This document shows positions 36,465-49,800 of a stretch of 64,000 nt of DNA, one piece after another (the first letter of the stretch is position 1; every line of letters starts with the position of its first letter). Below the pieces are notes generated by a model. That model worked only from the letters and a program-made list of their open reading frames with translations, had not been told where the DNA came from and did no database searches. A program made the position numbers and the translations under genes. The stretch is from Branchiostoma floridae (lineage: Eukaryota > Chordata > Leptocardii > Amphioxiformes > Branchiostomatidae), in contig NC_049986.1 of NCBI RefSeq assembly GCF_000003815.2, positions 11,175,827-11,239,826 on the forward strand. Direction: 5' to 3'.

Positions 36465-39054
36465 CGGTACTGGACGTTTGGTAGGACGGTTGGCACTTGT
36501 TACAGGTGATCATAGCTGCAATAAAGTTACATGGATATCAGAAATGTTTAGTATGGAGTATGTTAAAGTGGTGGCTACAACGAGACTGAAATTTCGTGAT
36601 TTGCCTAGCTCCTCAGTTCAAAGTTTGCCCTTTAACAGCAATGCCAATAAAACCATGCAGGTCATCAATGCAGTGGTCGAATACTTCATGTACATTTAAA
36701 ACATTGAAACAAAAAGGCTCGTTTATATGGAAGGTTATCATTTACATAAAGGCTCAGCAAAACCCACTGACAACATATATTATTTGGTTGACCAAGAATA
36801 TAGATTTAGGTTTAGAATATATCAAAGACCCATGAAAAAATAAATTTAGGTTGACATTTGCATTTTGAAGTGAGATTTGAAGCATCATCTGCATCCTTCA
36901 GTCTCAGATTTGATGCTAAATTATTCATGTAGCACTTTTCAGATTAATGGTTAATGTTATGTTTTATGACTAAAACTATCCATTTCATTGCAATTAGTTC
37001 CATTACAGCATAATCCCTCATTTTGCACATTTTATGAAATGCTGTGCCATCATTCCCAAGCTGGAAGATTTTGCATATTGCTGTCAACTTAACTTCCGTC
37101 CGGAAACTGATTTTTGAAGCTACTAGTAAACGTGTGTCAACTTTTTACTAGGTGGAGGCAGTGGCATTGGGAGAGCAGTCTGTCAGGCATTGGCAGCCCA
37201 GGGGTCAAAGGTGGCAGTGGTGGACATCAATGAAGCACCAGCCAATGAGACGCTCCAGTCCCTGTCATGTGACCAAGGCTTACAACATCACAGTTTTGGC
37301 TGTGATGTGTCCTCTACCCAGTCTGTCAGTCGACTACTGACTGATGTTACCCAGAAGTTTTCCTGTGCTCCTTGTATCACTGTGAACTGTGCTGGAATCA
37401 CCAAGGATGAGTTCCTCTTGAAAATGGACAACAGAATGTTTGATCAAGTTATCAAAGTCAATCTCAAGGTAAGATCTTAGAAATTTATCAAACAGTATAA
37501 AAGGGGTAGTTTCTGCTGATATGGTCTTGTAAAAGTTTGTTTGCGGTTGTCATTGACTTTGCATAATTGAAAAACTTTTTCACTTCATGATATATTTCTG
37601 ATAGCCCAGCTGTCTGATATGGTCTTGTCAAATTATGTCGGTAAATATCAGTGACTTTTACAATTGAATACTAGTACCACCTTTTTTCCAGGGCACATTT
37701 CTGATAACCCAGGCAGTAGGCAGGGCTATGGTAGAGGGCAAAATCCAAAATGGTTCCATCATCAACATGGCCAGTATTGTTGGCAAGGTGAGGACCTTAA
37801 GTTGGACTTGTACAATTTTACTATTCTATATACCAATAAATTACCTGTATCTATGGTACAAGAGATTTACATTTTTCTTCCTCTATACTAAAAATTGTAA
37901 TCTATTCCATTTAACTAACAGGTTGGAAATCTTGGTCAATGCAACTATGCTGCCTCTAAAGCTGGAGTGGAGGGGCTCACCAGGACAAGTGCCAAGGAAC
38001 TAGCCAAGTGAGGATAATACTCTGCGTATGACCTTTGTTAAGAGTCAAAGCATGTGCATGTACTACAGGGAATTCATACATGGAAGAGGAGTTTATTGAC
38101 AGATATGCACACAAATTTGCCACTTTGTTTTTCAAAGAATTTGTCACACTCAATAACTCATAGCAAATCTATGGACATTATCATTATCAGCTGTCTTTAT
38201 GCAGTTTTGATTTCTGCCATTTTCTTGCTTTATTTATAGGTTTGGAATCAGGTGTAATGCCGTTCTGCCTGGATTTATTGAAACACCAATGACTGATGCT
38301 GTGCCACAGAAAGTTCTGGACAAGGTGAGATGAAAGAACCTCTTTGATTGGTAATATCAAATCAACAATGACTGATGCTGAATCAAATGAAGTGCTGGAT
38401 GAGGTCAGATGAAGGAGTCTATTTGATTAGTGAGATCAAACAACACCATTCAATGGCCACCTTACTATGTAAAAACATCAATTTACACATGTATATTTTC
38501 CATTTCAGTTTAGAGATGTTATACCAATGGGCAGGCTTGGCAAACCGTCAGGTAAGAAGGTCATGTTAAATGATAACATTCTTTATTTCCTTTGTCAATT
38601 TCTTTGTCAATAGATGATGCTATACAATGACTTAAAAAGGCCTGAGCAAATGAGGATTTTTTCCAGATATAGCAGATGTTTGTGTATTCCTGGCTTCTGA
38701 AGAGAGCAGTTATATAACAGGAGCAAGTATTGAAGTAACAGGTACGTTGTCTTAACATAATCACCTTATGTAGAAACAAGAATAAATTTGTGAATCTGAA
38801 ATATGCAAAACCAAGGACGTTATATTATATGTGATATAACGTCCTTGGCAAAACCAATGACCTACATCTCTGGCAACCTAACAGGAAAAAGTGCAACTGA
38901 TTTTTTGCTTGTGTATGCCTAATCATGATGACTACTGTCATATTTTAAGGTCCAATATTAAGTCAGATATTGTTCTTGATTCAAGCATGAGCTGTGGTAT
39001 AGATAATAAATAACAGATGGTTTTGTTATTCCCTTAGGTGGCCTGAACATATAA
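36457..39054 (+). CDS. HSD17B8: HSD17B8, (3R)-3-hydroxyacyl-CoA / 17-beta-hydroxysteroid dehydrogenase
   Basis: Eight exons: 36457-36505, 37152-37468, 37692-37787, 37922-38007, 38240-38324, 38509-38551, 38667-38741 and 39038-39054, giving 255 residues; human has 261. This is a short-chain dehydrogenase: the nucleotide-binding motif TGGGSGIG is formed across the exon 1/2 junction, NCAG follows, the catalytic Ser is in NMASIVGK, Y-x3-K is in NYAASKAG, and the substrate loop is [10 protein letters not shown]. Family-specific blocks [22 protein letters not shown] and the terminal EVTGGL separate it from other FabG-like enzymes. In mammals it pairs with CBR4 as the mitochondrial 3-ketoacyl-ACP reductase, supplying the NAD-linked alpha subunit, and can oxidise estradiol. 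Exon 8 codes for only six residues including the split glycine. Confidence 0.95.
38805..38854. mobile_element. Micro-palindrome element 2 with 7-bp target duplication
   Basis: The 36-bp palindrome at 38812-38847 starts CAAGGACGTTATAT and ends with the inverse. It is flanked by identical GCAAAAC at 38805-38811 and 38848-38854. It lies in HSD17B8 intron 7 and is very similar to element 1 apart from a 3-bp central deletion and a compensated arm change. Confidence 0.85.
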
Positions 39055-39408
39055 CAACCTGCTATGAGGACTATGCAGACAGCTCAGGGATCAATTTAGA
39101 GTCATTTCTATCTTAAAAAAACTGTTTGGTTTTCAACCAGTTTTGTACAAAATTTGATAGACAAAGGTTTCATCTTGTAAGATTAATGTAAGTGGGATGG
39201 AAGGGAAGAATACTTTAAGGAAAAAAAATGAGCGTAATTGTGAGGAATTAAAAATTTTAAGCTACATAAAATCCTGGTTGCTTTGGTCAAATGATGACCT
39301 TGATTTCATATTCATAAAAATCTATTGAGAGTGCCTCTCCATTCTTGATAATAACTCAAGATTTTGCTACCATTATGACTACCATATATATATATATGCA
39401 TACACAGG

Positions 39409-39435
39409 CTTATATAAGAGTCACTCTTATATAAG
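39409..39435. repeat. 27-bp hairpin next to a TA-rich stretch
   Basis: CTTATATAAGAG and CTCTTATATAAG surround a TCA loop. There is no flanking direct repeat. It lies in the HSD17B8 3' region. Confidence 0.75.
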
Positions 39436-40299
39436 GTTGACCCATATAATACTTATGTAAGTCAAGATTACATATCTCAAGATATTAATAGCCATACTTT
39501 ATTGTACAGTTCTTTGCAAACCAGTTATACAGTAAAGCAACTTTATGTACAAAACAACAAACTCAAAATGAGTGTGGAACTGAAAATAATTGGAACTACA
39601 GGAGTAAAATATAAGGCAAATAAACTTGTGATCAAATCATGATAAAGTGACTCAAGTAACCAATGTTGATCCATGGTTTTGTATAAACTAAGTGTTAATA
39701 TAGTGGCTTTGTAAGTAGTGTGGTTAATGTGCAGAGCTCCAGATAATGATCAATCCTCTGTAGAAGGGTAAATACCAATTCCTTGCAATCCTGGCACGCC
39801 CATGCATCTATCATTCTTTTCTTCTTTTAAAAGTCTTTCCACACATACCACATCATTGCACAATAACAGGTGTAAAACTGGAAAATACAATCCATGTGTA
39901 ATAATATGCTTTAATAATCTGATGGCACAGGCAGAAATATTGGTACATGTACATGTACATCTATGTTACTGTTTTTTCATGGGTTCCTTTCAAGCATCCT
40001 TTATGTGTACGCATATCTATATACATCTTCACAGCTATTTTGTACCCACTGCACTTCATCCATGACCTGACAAAAACACCTTTGCACAAAGAGCAGCAAC
40101 AACATACAGCAGCACACTAAGCCCTGCCTATTTATCTCTAATCCGCTGGTCGTGCATTGCAAGAGAACTCCATAGGAATAAATACTCATCCATACAAAGT
40201 TATAGCATAGAAAATATCAATTGCATTGATAATCTGCTTATCCTTTAGTGCTATATACGTAACATATCAAACTTTGACAAAGACCTTAAAGGTTGTATA

Positions 40300-40508
40300 T
40301 ACTATAAATGCAATTAAGTTCGCGGGGATTTAATTTCGCAGTAGCGGGGAAAATGACTTCGCGTGGTTTTAATTTCGCGGTAACACCATAGACTGCAGTC
40401 TAATACCATTATAAAAAAATGTTTGCGGTGGTTTTAAATTCGCGGTGAAGTGGTCACCGCAAAAACCATGAACATTAATCCACCGCGAACATTTCTGCAT
40501 TTACAGTA
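40300..40508. mobile_element. MITE with TA target duplication and TTCGCGG repeats
   Basis: The 205-bp element at 40302-40506 starts CTATAAATGCAATTAAG and ends GAACATTTCTGCATTTACAG, bounded by TA on both sides. The interior carries repeated TTCGCGG and CCGCGAA motifs. Elements of this look are widespread in marine invertebrate genomes. Confidence 0.85.
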
Positions 40509-40867
40509 CATCCTCAAACATATATAAGCCCACTGCTAATCAGGACAAAGCTGCGCTGTCCTTGTAGTTCAGTCATTCTTGGATGATGCAAATGACCATC
40601 ATCACTTCACAAAGTAACATAGGTACTCGACATACATTTGTACTACAAAATGGACAACTTTTATATTTACAAGGTGATGAACATTTTCTTTTGTTCAGTC
40701 AAGAGTTACAGTCCTCTGCAGCTCAGTGAATGAGGCTACACATCCCTTATAAAGGTGGTAATATGGCCCACATTGGAGCAACCTATTTCCAGATTGGTTG
40801 AAACCATTCAGAACCATTCAGCCTGCTTTTACTAGATCAACACCTGTGAAGGCCAGACATGTCCTCA

Positions 40868-43800
40868 TCACTTCTGTTTCTTCAGTCTCTTCATGTGTCG
40901 ACTCGCTCCTGATGGGCGTTTCTTCCTCAGCTTCTCCTGAACATCGGAGTACTTCTTCTTGTTATACCTAAAAGATAAAGGGAAATTGCTTCATGTCCAG
41001 GTACTTCCAGCCTGCTACCTTAATGGGAGGGATTACCAAATAGACTTTCCTATGCCATACATGGTTAAGACATGCAAATACAATCACTTCAAAACACAGT
41101 TATTTACCTACATTTCAAATTTTAACCCCCACTGCAAAGCTGGCAGGTCTGAATTGGTTCAAAACGCTACAGGTCATCTCCGGAATTTCAATGAGCTACA
41201 GCTAAAAGAATGAAATAACACCAGGATTTCACCCCCTATTTCAATGGGTCAGTCCAGCCAGTGACCTCCAATTCAGAGGTCACCTACAGGTCTAACATGA
41301 CACAAAAGTCACAGCAAGGAGCTTTTACCTGATATAAAAGCTCCTTGGTCACAGGTTGTTTGTTTTTTTGCAAACTTTTAGAATAGACATGCTTCTGTCA
41401 TGCGTAACAGAAAACTCAACCTTTTTCATTTAAAAAATTGCCCAGGAAAATATATTTGATTTAATGTTCGGGCTAAGTGTGCCCTAAACTGCATAACTCC
41501 AATTTTTGCCCCTTCCCCAAAGTCCCTCTTTTCAACCTCCTTGCTGTTATTAAGTGATGGCAAAGAAAATATGGATGCATGTCCTGTTTCTTCATGTCTC
41601 GTGTTTGGCCACAAGACATGAAGAAAAAGGTACGAAATGGGAAGCCTGATAAAAATGCCTAAAAACACGTCAGAACAGCTTAGAGAGTAGCATTTGGGTA
41701 TACCACAAGATGCCAGTGTCATTTTATTTTGCCAGCTCCAAAATTAGAGAATCTTGAAATTCTTTGGGATCATAGGTGCTTTGTCACATAAATACAGGTA
41801 GTATTGAAGTGAATCCAAAACTGTCAATTTTACCTGCAGTTTTAACCCCAGCTAATAGGAGGCGCTGGTGAAATGGGTCCTCTTAGGTAGGCACAAACAC
41901 TCATCATCATGGCTGCCTTAGGGTAATTATTTACACCTGTCAATTCCATCCAATGCTAATCAGGTGTTTAGTACTTTATGGAAAGACCCAAATCAAATGT
42001 TATAATTATCTTTATATAAATAAATCCTCATATGTTGTAAGTTGGGACCAGATGTCAACATTAGATTTTAGGATCAGAATAGTAACACACTTATACTAGC
42101 ATCACATATTTTGTCTGATGCAATAAAGTGAACCCTCTATCATGGCCACAAGAGAGACTTTCTTTCGGACCCACCAATCGCCTAGTTTCTCTCAGCTTTT
42201 AGGTACATAAATGAATATTTAGTCATCGCAATGAGCAAAAGTGTTCATTAATACCGGGTTATTTGCAATAAGAAAGTTCTCAGACTAGAGGTAACTATTT
42301 TTGTTGCTTTCAACATACTTACTTTCTGAACTCGGCATCTGCCAGTAGTTCATCCACAATGGTAGCCTTCCTGTCCTTCTTTGGGACCCGTGAACGGTAG
42401 AAGTCAGCGGGGCTGTCCTCCACTGTACCCATCTACATGTATGTGTGTAGCAATACATTAGCAACATTCAGAGAGCCTACTTAGATATGTACACACTTGC
42501 AGAGTACACAATATAAGACAAATGAAAAATTTTCAGCTAAATTCTAAATAAATTTTTGTGTCAAAATATTTTGGATCCAAATTAATTTTCTCAGAAGGCC
42601 ACGCTAATAATCACAATTTTATTTTTCAGAAAACTGAACTTTTAATTTTAATTCTATTTAAAAAATTTTAAATGTCCTTGTTGTTCAGATCTTTACTTTA
42701 CTATGCTATACTAACATTAATTATTGAAAGTAATACGTACCTGGAAGTACTTAGGGTATGCCTCTCTGTCATTTTTCTTGTAGAATCTTTTGGGGTCCAA
42801 AACCTTTCGCATCTTCAACACATCCAGGTCATTCTTAGTTTCAGCTGTCAGCTCAGGAGCCTTCATGTCAAACCATTTCCTGCCTGTCGATGCTTCGCGT
42901 TCCTCCTGTAATCATGCACACAAACATATTATGTTAATGTTCACAGAAGGTAAACATCGTTTTTGCCCTGTTTCTTCTCCAAACAAATAAGGTCCAGGAC
43001 CAGGCAGCTGTTACCATGGTTACCGGTAAAGTAGCAGGCACCCTATGGTATTTGGTTACATAATGTAAAAAATGGCTTGATACAGAGCTAGAGGGGCTCA
43101 GGTCACTAAATTTAGAAATGTGTTGGAATAAGAATAAACATAACAGTTGCCATTGTTAGACTACAACATGTGAAGGTGAACATTATGTATTTGCTGTTAC
43201 CTTTCTAGTTACATTATGTATTATGCTAAAATATAACAAATTCATGCACCTATCCAATTCTTAAAGGTCATCCCCTATATGTGTAGCATATAAAATTTTA
43301 GAAATTATAAAAGTATAAAGAAAATTCCTTGGGGGAAAACTATTCAGCCATGGTACAGGAAATATAACCTGTAACTTAGCTGTGACATATACAATACAGT
43401 TCCATGTAAGTCATGCTACAATGCTAAAGTACAAGGCACCTTTCTTTTCTTCTTCAGCTGCTTGACAGTTTCCTTGTAAGGAGGCACGCTGTGCTTCTGC
43501 TCAAAGTCTGGAGTCACCACACTCTTTTTCATTATCTGGAAGAAACAACAAGAATTAAGTCTTCTTTCCAAAAAGTTTAACCATGTTTCCGTCTACTTTT
43601 GATCACCATCTTTCACGAATACTTTATATCTTTTTAGTACCACACCAATTTTATTTGTTGCTTCTCAAATTCTGCTGTCCTATTTTTTCCACTTTGAGGA
43701 AGGAAAGAAAAATTTACTGCCTCTCCTGACTTCCAAATAAACGATGGGCCTCAAATTTCTGTGCCTGTACATGTTAATATTGGATGGTAGGTATATTATT

Positions 43801-46800
43801 TTTTTCACAATTAGAGTTTTGCTTATTAGGAACCACCATAAATATTGATTTGTTGCGTAAAATGTACCAAGGAAATCTGAAAACTTATTATTTGTTAAAT
43901 CTGTTGTTATCTATGTTGTGTACATGTATCTTGATCAAGCCCCTCGATCTCTACACCCCAGACTTTTTCAACAACAACAAAATTTCTGCCTGCCAGTCCA
44001 ATGTTTTTCTGAAAGAATTCAAGAAGGGACAAATTAAATTGGTGTGGCCTAGAATTGAGAAAAAATTATCTGCAATCAAGCAGTACAGATACATGTTACA
44101 TAGTGCAGAGTAAATAATTATAAATGGCAGGGCTATTTGTCCTAGTAGTCTAGTTATTGGCCTAACAGACTGATTACATGTACTTAGTTAATGGAGTATG
44201 CTTCTCACTTTGCCATATATAGATTTAAAAAAATAAAATGACCTATAAATTGTCCTACAACAACCATCTGCCAATCATTTTGCATAGTTTCTAACTCTAA
44301 CCATTTCCAGCTTATATCTGAGCACAAGATCTCAGGGATTCCTGAAATGGGTGTCTGATTCATCAAGACATTCACAATGAGTTATAATGGAGGGCCATTT
44401 GTTCAATTCTTCACAAACAATGGGATGTAATACTGGGAGAAGGATCTCAGTATGATGGTCACCGTAACTGTAAACTGGTTATTAGATCTATGAGTATGGA
44501 AAACAATGGGGATATCAGATCCTGTTTGGCTGTTTTCCAAACTTTGAATGTTTTTTCTTCCTTCTAGTACTCTGTAGTAAACAACATGACATTTGGTCAA
44601 TGACCTCGCTTCAACACTGATTGATTGGTACAAACCAGTCCAACAACTGTACAGTTGACTGGATCCCGCCACTCTCAAATTACAACACACCTTTTTCTTC
44701 TTTGGTGATCCTAATTTTTTAACAAGTGTACAATGTGGTTTAAGTTAAGTGTAAATGCACTTGAATATTGAGTCTTTTATCAAGTCCATTCTGACATTGA
44801 CAGCACTGAGGTTACTGAGTGAGAAAATTGATATAAAAATCTTACAAAATGTCAAAGTTAGTTCTTTAATGAAGCCTTTTGATTTTAGCAAATCCACCTC
44901 ATCAAAAGAATCTCAGACCAAAAACACCAAATCCTACAGCTGTTTATATGTTACCAAGCCAGGTACTGAACCTTTGCTCCACACAATTGCGGTATGCCAC
45001 ACTTTTATGTACATGTGAAATTATTTGAAAATTTTAGTGTCCCAAAATCCATGATCCAAGCGCTACAATAGTGCAGGGATACGAGGATTGAAAATATAAT
45101 TCTCCATGCAGAGGTTCTATTTGAGGGTTTTTTTCAGGTCTACATTTTTTCGTCTGCCTTAGCCCAAGCAGAGTATTTGGGTGGGAGGGTATAAGGTGGG
45201 GCTTATATAGTCACTGTTTTGTATCTGCCCTGGAGGGAGGCAGATGAAAAAAAACGTGGAGAATAGAAAATACTGCATATTAACACAGAATTATCTGATG
45301 TTTTTATCAGCAGGTCTTTGGTACTTTACAATGGTAAGGGCAGTGATAGTGAACACACTTTATCTTTGCAAGGGCCACAGACAATTTTGTATCAATACAG
45401 AATCGATACAAAATGGATACAGAACAGCAGGTAAGTTAGTTATGCTGTCCTAGATACATGTATCTGTAGGACAGATCTTTCTCGAAAATAGGAACAAATC
45501 CAGCAAACATGTACATACATGACTCTACATTGTACAATAGGGTCTGTAATTCAAGAAACATATTTGAAACCATCATCCAGGTTGCACCAACCATGGCACA
45601 GACTAATCATTACATATATGACCCTTTCCATGTTTCACTGAAGTCTAAACTGCTCCAATGCTGCTCTCTTTCTTTCTTTCCTAATCATAGACAGTTCTGA
45701 TGTTATATTCTGATGTTTATCAAGACATGATCACACAGAAACTATAACCCAGAATGGTCTGTGTAAAAATCATCAAAGATGCACAAAGTACAGATAAAAA
45801 TATGTAGCCATGTATTTCTAATCTGAGTGAAAAACAACAACTGCAGACCACTTGGCATATTAAAATTTCAAACATCTTCCAGTAGATCTTGAACCCTGTC
45901 TATATCGTGACTTTTGCTGTAAATACAGCATGTCTGTTGACCAGATGAGCAAATAGCAGTGGAAACTGGAAAGCTAAGTATAGTGTTAAGTTAACACTGC
46001 AATGAAGCATCCACAAAGTTGTTTGTATGCAGACGTGCAACTCCTGCGTGCCCCCAGGGTGTAGAATGCTGCAATTTACGCAGGAACGACCCTTCAGATA
46101 AGCCCTTTTAACCTGTGTGCATAACTGTCATTATTACTAGTAGCAGGGTGGGGCAGACATTCATCACAAAAAGATATTGTTCAATCCTGCTTTTAGTAGT
46201 GTCAACCAATAAACCTAGAAAATGCAGCATACTTATCATAATGGCTGAATAACCCGATGGTAATGATAAAAAATGACTGGGTTATAATCAGGAATTTGAC
46301 ACAACCTTGAACCTGAGATTTAACAAGGCTATGCTGTATTGCATCTACATGACATTTGTACATGTCAAATTGTTACTTTGAAGCATTGTTACTGTTAATC
46401 AACATGAAAGAACTGTGATGAAGACATCTTGTAAAATGTCTGTAAACCTGAAATGTCAGGGTTAATTTGATCAGTCCTGCTGAAACAAAGACCATAACAG
46501 GATACCCAGCACACATGCACATTTAGTGTAGTTGTGGGGGACTAAATTTCAGACATGTTTTGCTCTTGGTTTCAAAAGGAAATATGGCACACTGACATCT
46601 ATGATCAAGGATATACAGACACATCATCCAATTCCAAATCATGACCTTACTGCACTGGAAAGGCGTATCTGAAAATGCAAAATAAACTTCTAAAACATAA
46701 AATAGCTAACTATAAAGGTGTCAATTTTTTAAAAATTCAGACAATGTGCTGTACATTTTATACATTGACTGATATAGTTGCCACAGTGATACTAAGTCCA

Positions 46801-49800
46801 TGATGATGAAACAGAAAACTATCTAGCCAGCCAGAAGACACAAGAATGAAGCACAGCCAGCCATCCTACAATACCATCATCATAAGTCTTGTCCACACAT
46901 TGTGGAGAACCAGATGTTGAACAGGATCATAACTCAAATGACAGTCCTGAACAACTATGATCTGGATCATGAACAACTATGATCTGGATCATGGTTCCTT
47001 TAGAGGACAACTTATCATTTACTCTCATGTTAAATCCAACTATTTGCATCATATGCACAACTGCTTCAGCAGAGGAATGTGGCAGTGCACAGTAAACAAT
47101 ATCAAGAGGTCAAGGGTCACTTCAGCTGTGCTTCAGTTCCAAAGGACAAAAACAGAAACACACACGGTAAACGTGATAGGATGTATATGTCCTCAGTAAT
47201 ACATGTAGCCTCTTGATGCAGTAATTAATTTTGCTTATGCTTCTCTGACAAATAAATTCCCAATTTCTTGTTTTCATTTTCATGCTATTTTGGGGCAACT
47301 AAGCAAAATGTACTCTACTGTAAAGCTACTGCTTGCATAAAAGCTGTTTAATTAAAATCATTAGCCCTGTTTCACTAGTTTACTAACTGGTAATAAGTAA
47401 ACAATAAAAACAAAGGTGAACACTAAGCCTATTGTGCTGTTTCAGTTAGCCTTGAAAATAATTTGTCATGGCCTTTGGCCATGTATGTATTGTTCCCAGC
47501 AACATCAGTCAGTCACATGATTGTGCAGGGGTGATTGTTTATCCAACCGAACATTCAACATGTGCATTTGATAACATGTCATGTTTATAAAAATATACAA
47601 GTCAGTATCTTTTTGGCAACTAAAATTCCCACAATAACCAGGATCCAGGTTCTAGTTTGTGGAAACATTCTATTGTTCTTTTCTGATTTGAGCAAAAAAA
47701 GTACAAATGTATTATTCTGGTTAGATGTAATATGATGTATCCTATCCCAAAACACGAATATTCTAGGACCCACAATTTAGGAAAGCCCTCGCCTTCTTAG
47801 GTTTTTCAATGTATTCATGTATCAAATGCTCAACATTCATTGTTTGAAATGTCTGACAGCTAAATGGCTATACTGTGGTACAAAATGTTGTTTTTCTATT
47901 TTAAAGCCCACTCTAGTCTATTATATATAGTATTAATTGAAATGCTTTTCCTGAAAAATCTGGGAACCAAGAAATCATTTAAGTGAGGCCTAAAACACTC
48001 TTGGGCAAAAAAGGCAGTCACAACGATTATGGAAGATAAAGGATGTTAAGTGCAGATGGTGTACACAGATCACAAAATGTAATAATTAGTGTTACATATA
48101 CAAACATGGGTGTGTATGGATAGTGTCTTCCACTGTAGAACATGCGGTTTGTTGACAATCAACCCTTCTGCCTTCGCATGTTATAGCTCACCTTACCAGT
48201 CACCTGTCCAAGTACATGTACACAGCTGTGTCCGATCACAACATTGTGGACAAATTAGTTGTTCCTTTTGTTGAAAACTGTTTTCTAGCTGTAGCCTGTA
48301 TCCCATTTACTGTTCTTGACAAGCACTATTGTTTCTTTGACAAAAATATGACATCAATCAAGGTATGGAACAACTTAGTATTTTACCTAATAATAGGTAA
48401 TTCATTTCCAAATCATGTATTTGCTTGAATTTTGTATTCATCAGCAACAGCATTAGACATATTCCTGAGGGGTTAAATTCCATTGACAGCTCTCCACTCT
48501 AGCTGCATTTTCCCTTTGGAGTATCTAACAAACAGCAGTACAGGTGTTGAAGTATGTATTTGGGGAGTAAATGTACGTTGTAAGTGTATTTGTTGTTGTC
48601 TGCATTCCCACGGTGCAATTCAGCCAACTAAGCATATCATGTTGACTGCCATACTGTTATGTTTGAAACTTTGAATAAAACCAAATAATCATCATCATCA
48701 TGATATTTGGTATGTTGGTCAGTGCTGAAAGTGAAAAAAAATTATATCATGGGGCCCCTGACATGCAGTTATGATATCTTGTGTACTGGACATGTTTTCC
48801 CAAGGCAGCTCTTGGGCTTGCACAGACGTGGTAAATGTTTTTGGCCCCTAGCAGCTTCTTTGGAACTGCAGGGCAAATTTGGACATTTTGATGGAGGAAA
48901 ATTTTCAAAATAGGTCACAGATTATAGACTTTATATTTGTAGGTATTGGCAGTATGATGTACATATTTATGCTAATCATGCAGATGAGTGCCTCATTTGC
49001 ATAAATTGCTACAATGACCTTCTTTGCTAGGATAACACTATACTTATTCACTGTTCTTGTGTAAGGGGTTATCTACAGTATATAAAAGTGATACACAGTG
49101 ACATTCTGGTTGCAATCTCCAGTTTTGGACTCTCAAAGTATCAACTTGATATGTATGCAAATGATTTCACTATCGGAGACAAACCTCCTGTCACAAAGGC
49201 AGCATATTCCTACATCATGAACATTACATATTTTCATGGAGTACGTAGGACATACATTTAACTTCATACCCCCCCAATTTTAACATCACTTTTTCTTATC
49301 AAAATTTTGTAGCTGGATAGAATTTGTCACAATGGTTACAAATAAATTCAAATTGTGGCTATAGCATGCTACCTTCAACCATTACGTCATTTTGGAAAAT
49401 ATTTTCCACAGACTTTTTTTTCAAATGCCTAGAGGCTTGAACCTTGAACGTGGACATCTTTTTGGATGCCATCACGGGTCACAATGGATCCTTAAAATTG
49501 GCTTAAAATTCAATCAACTGTGAAAAATTACCATTAACACATTCAAGTTAATCATATACAGGTGGTATCAAGATCTTAAGCTCAATTAGTATCACACACC
49601 AAAAAGGTTTTATTCTGGCATGCACCAAGGAGATTCTATTTAGGCAAACACCAATTAATACTACCTCTTCATCCTGTCTATCCTTCATCAGGATGTTTGT
49701 CATGGTGGTGGTTTCTGCTGTCGGGTGTCGGTTGTCCAGGTTCAGGTACGTCTCCCCGACATCAATGCCAGGGTCAAGTTCAGAAGACAGCTGAATCCTG

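Larger units (their letters stand above)
39055..40867. other. Convergent 3' flanks of HSD17B8 and DNTTIP2
   Basis: No coding region was seen. An AATAAA on the plus strand at 39619-39624 and a TTTATT (minus-strand AATAAA) at 39498-39503 could end the two convergent transcripts, which would then overlap. Confidence 0.45.
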
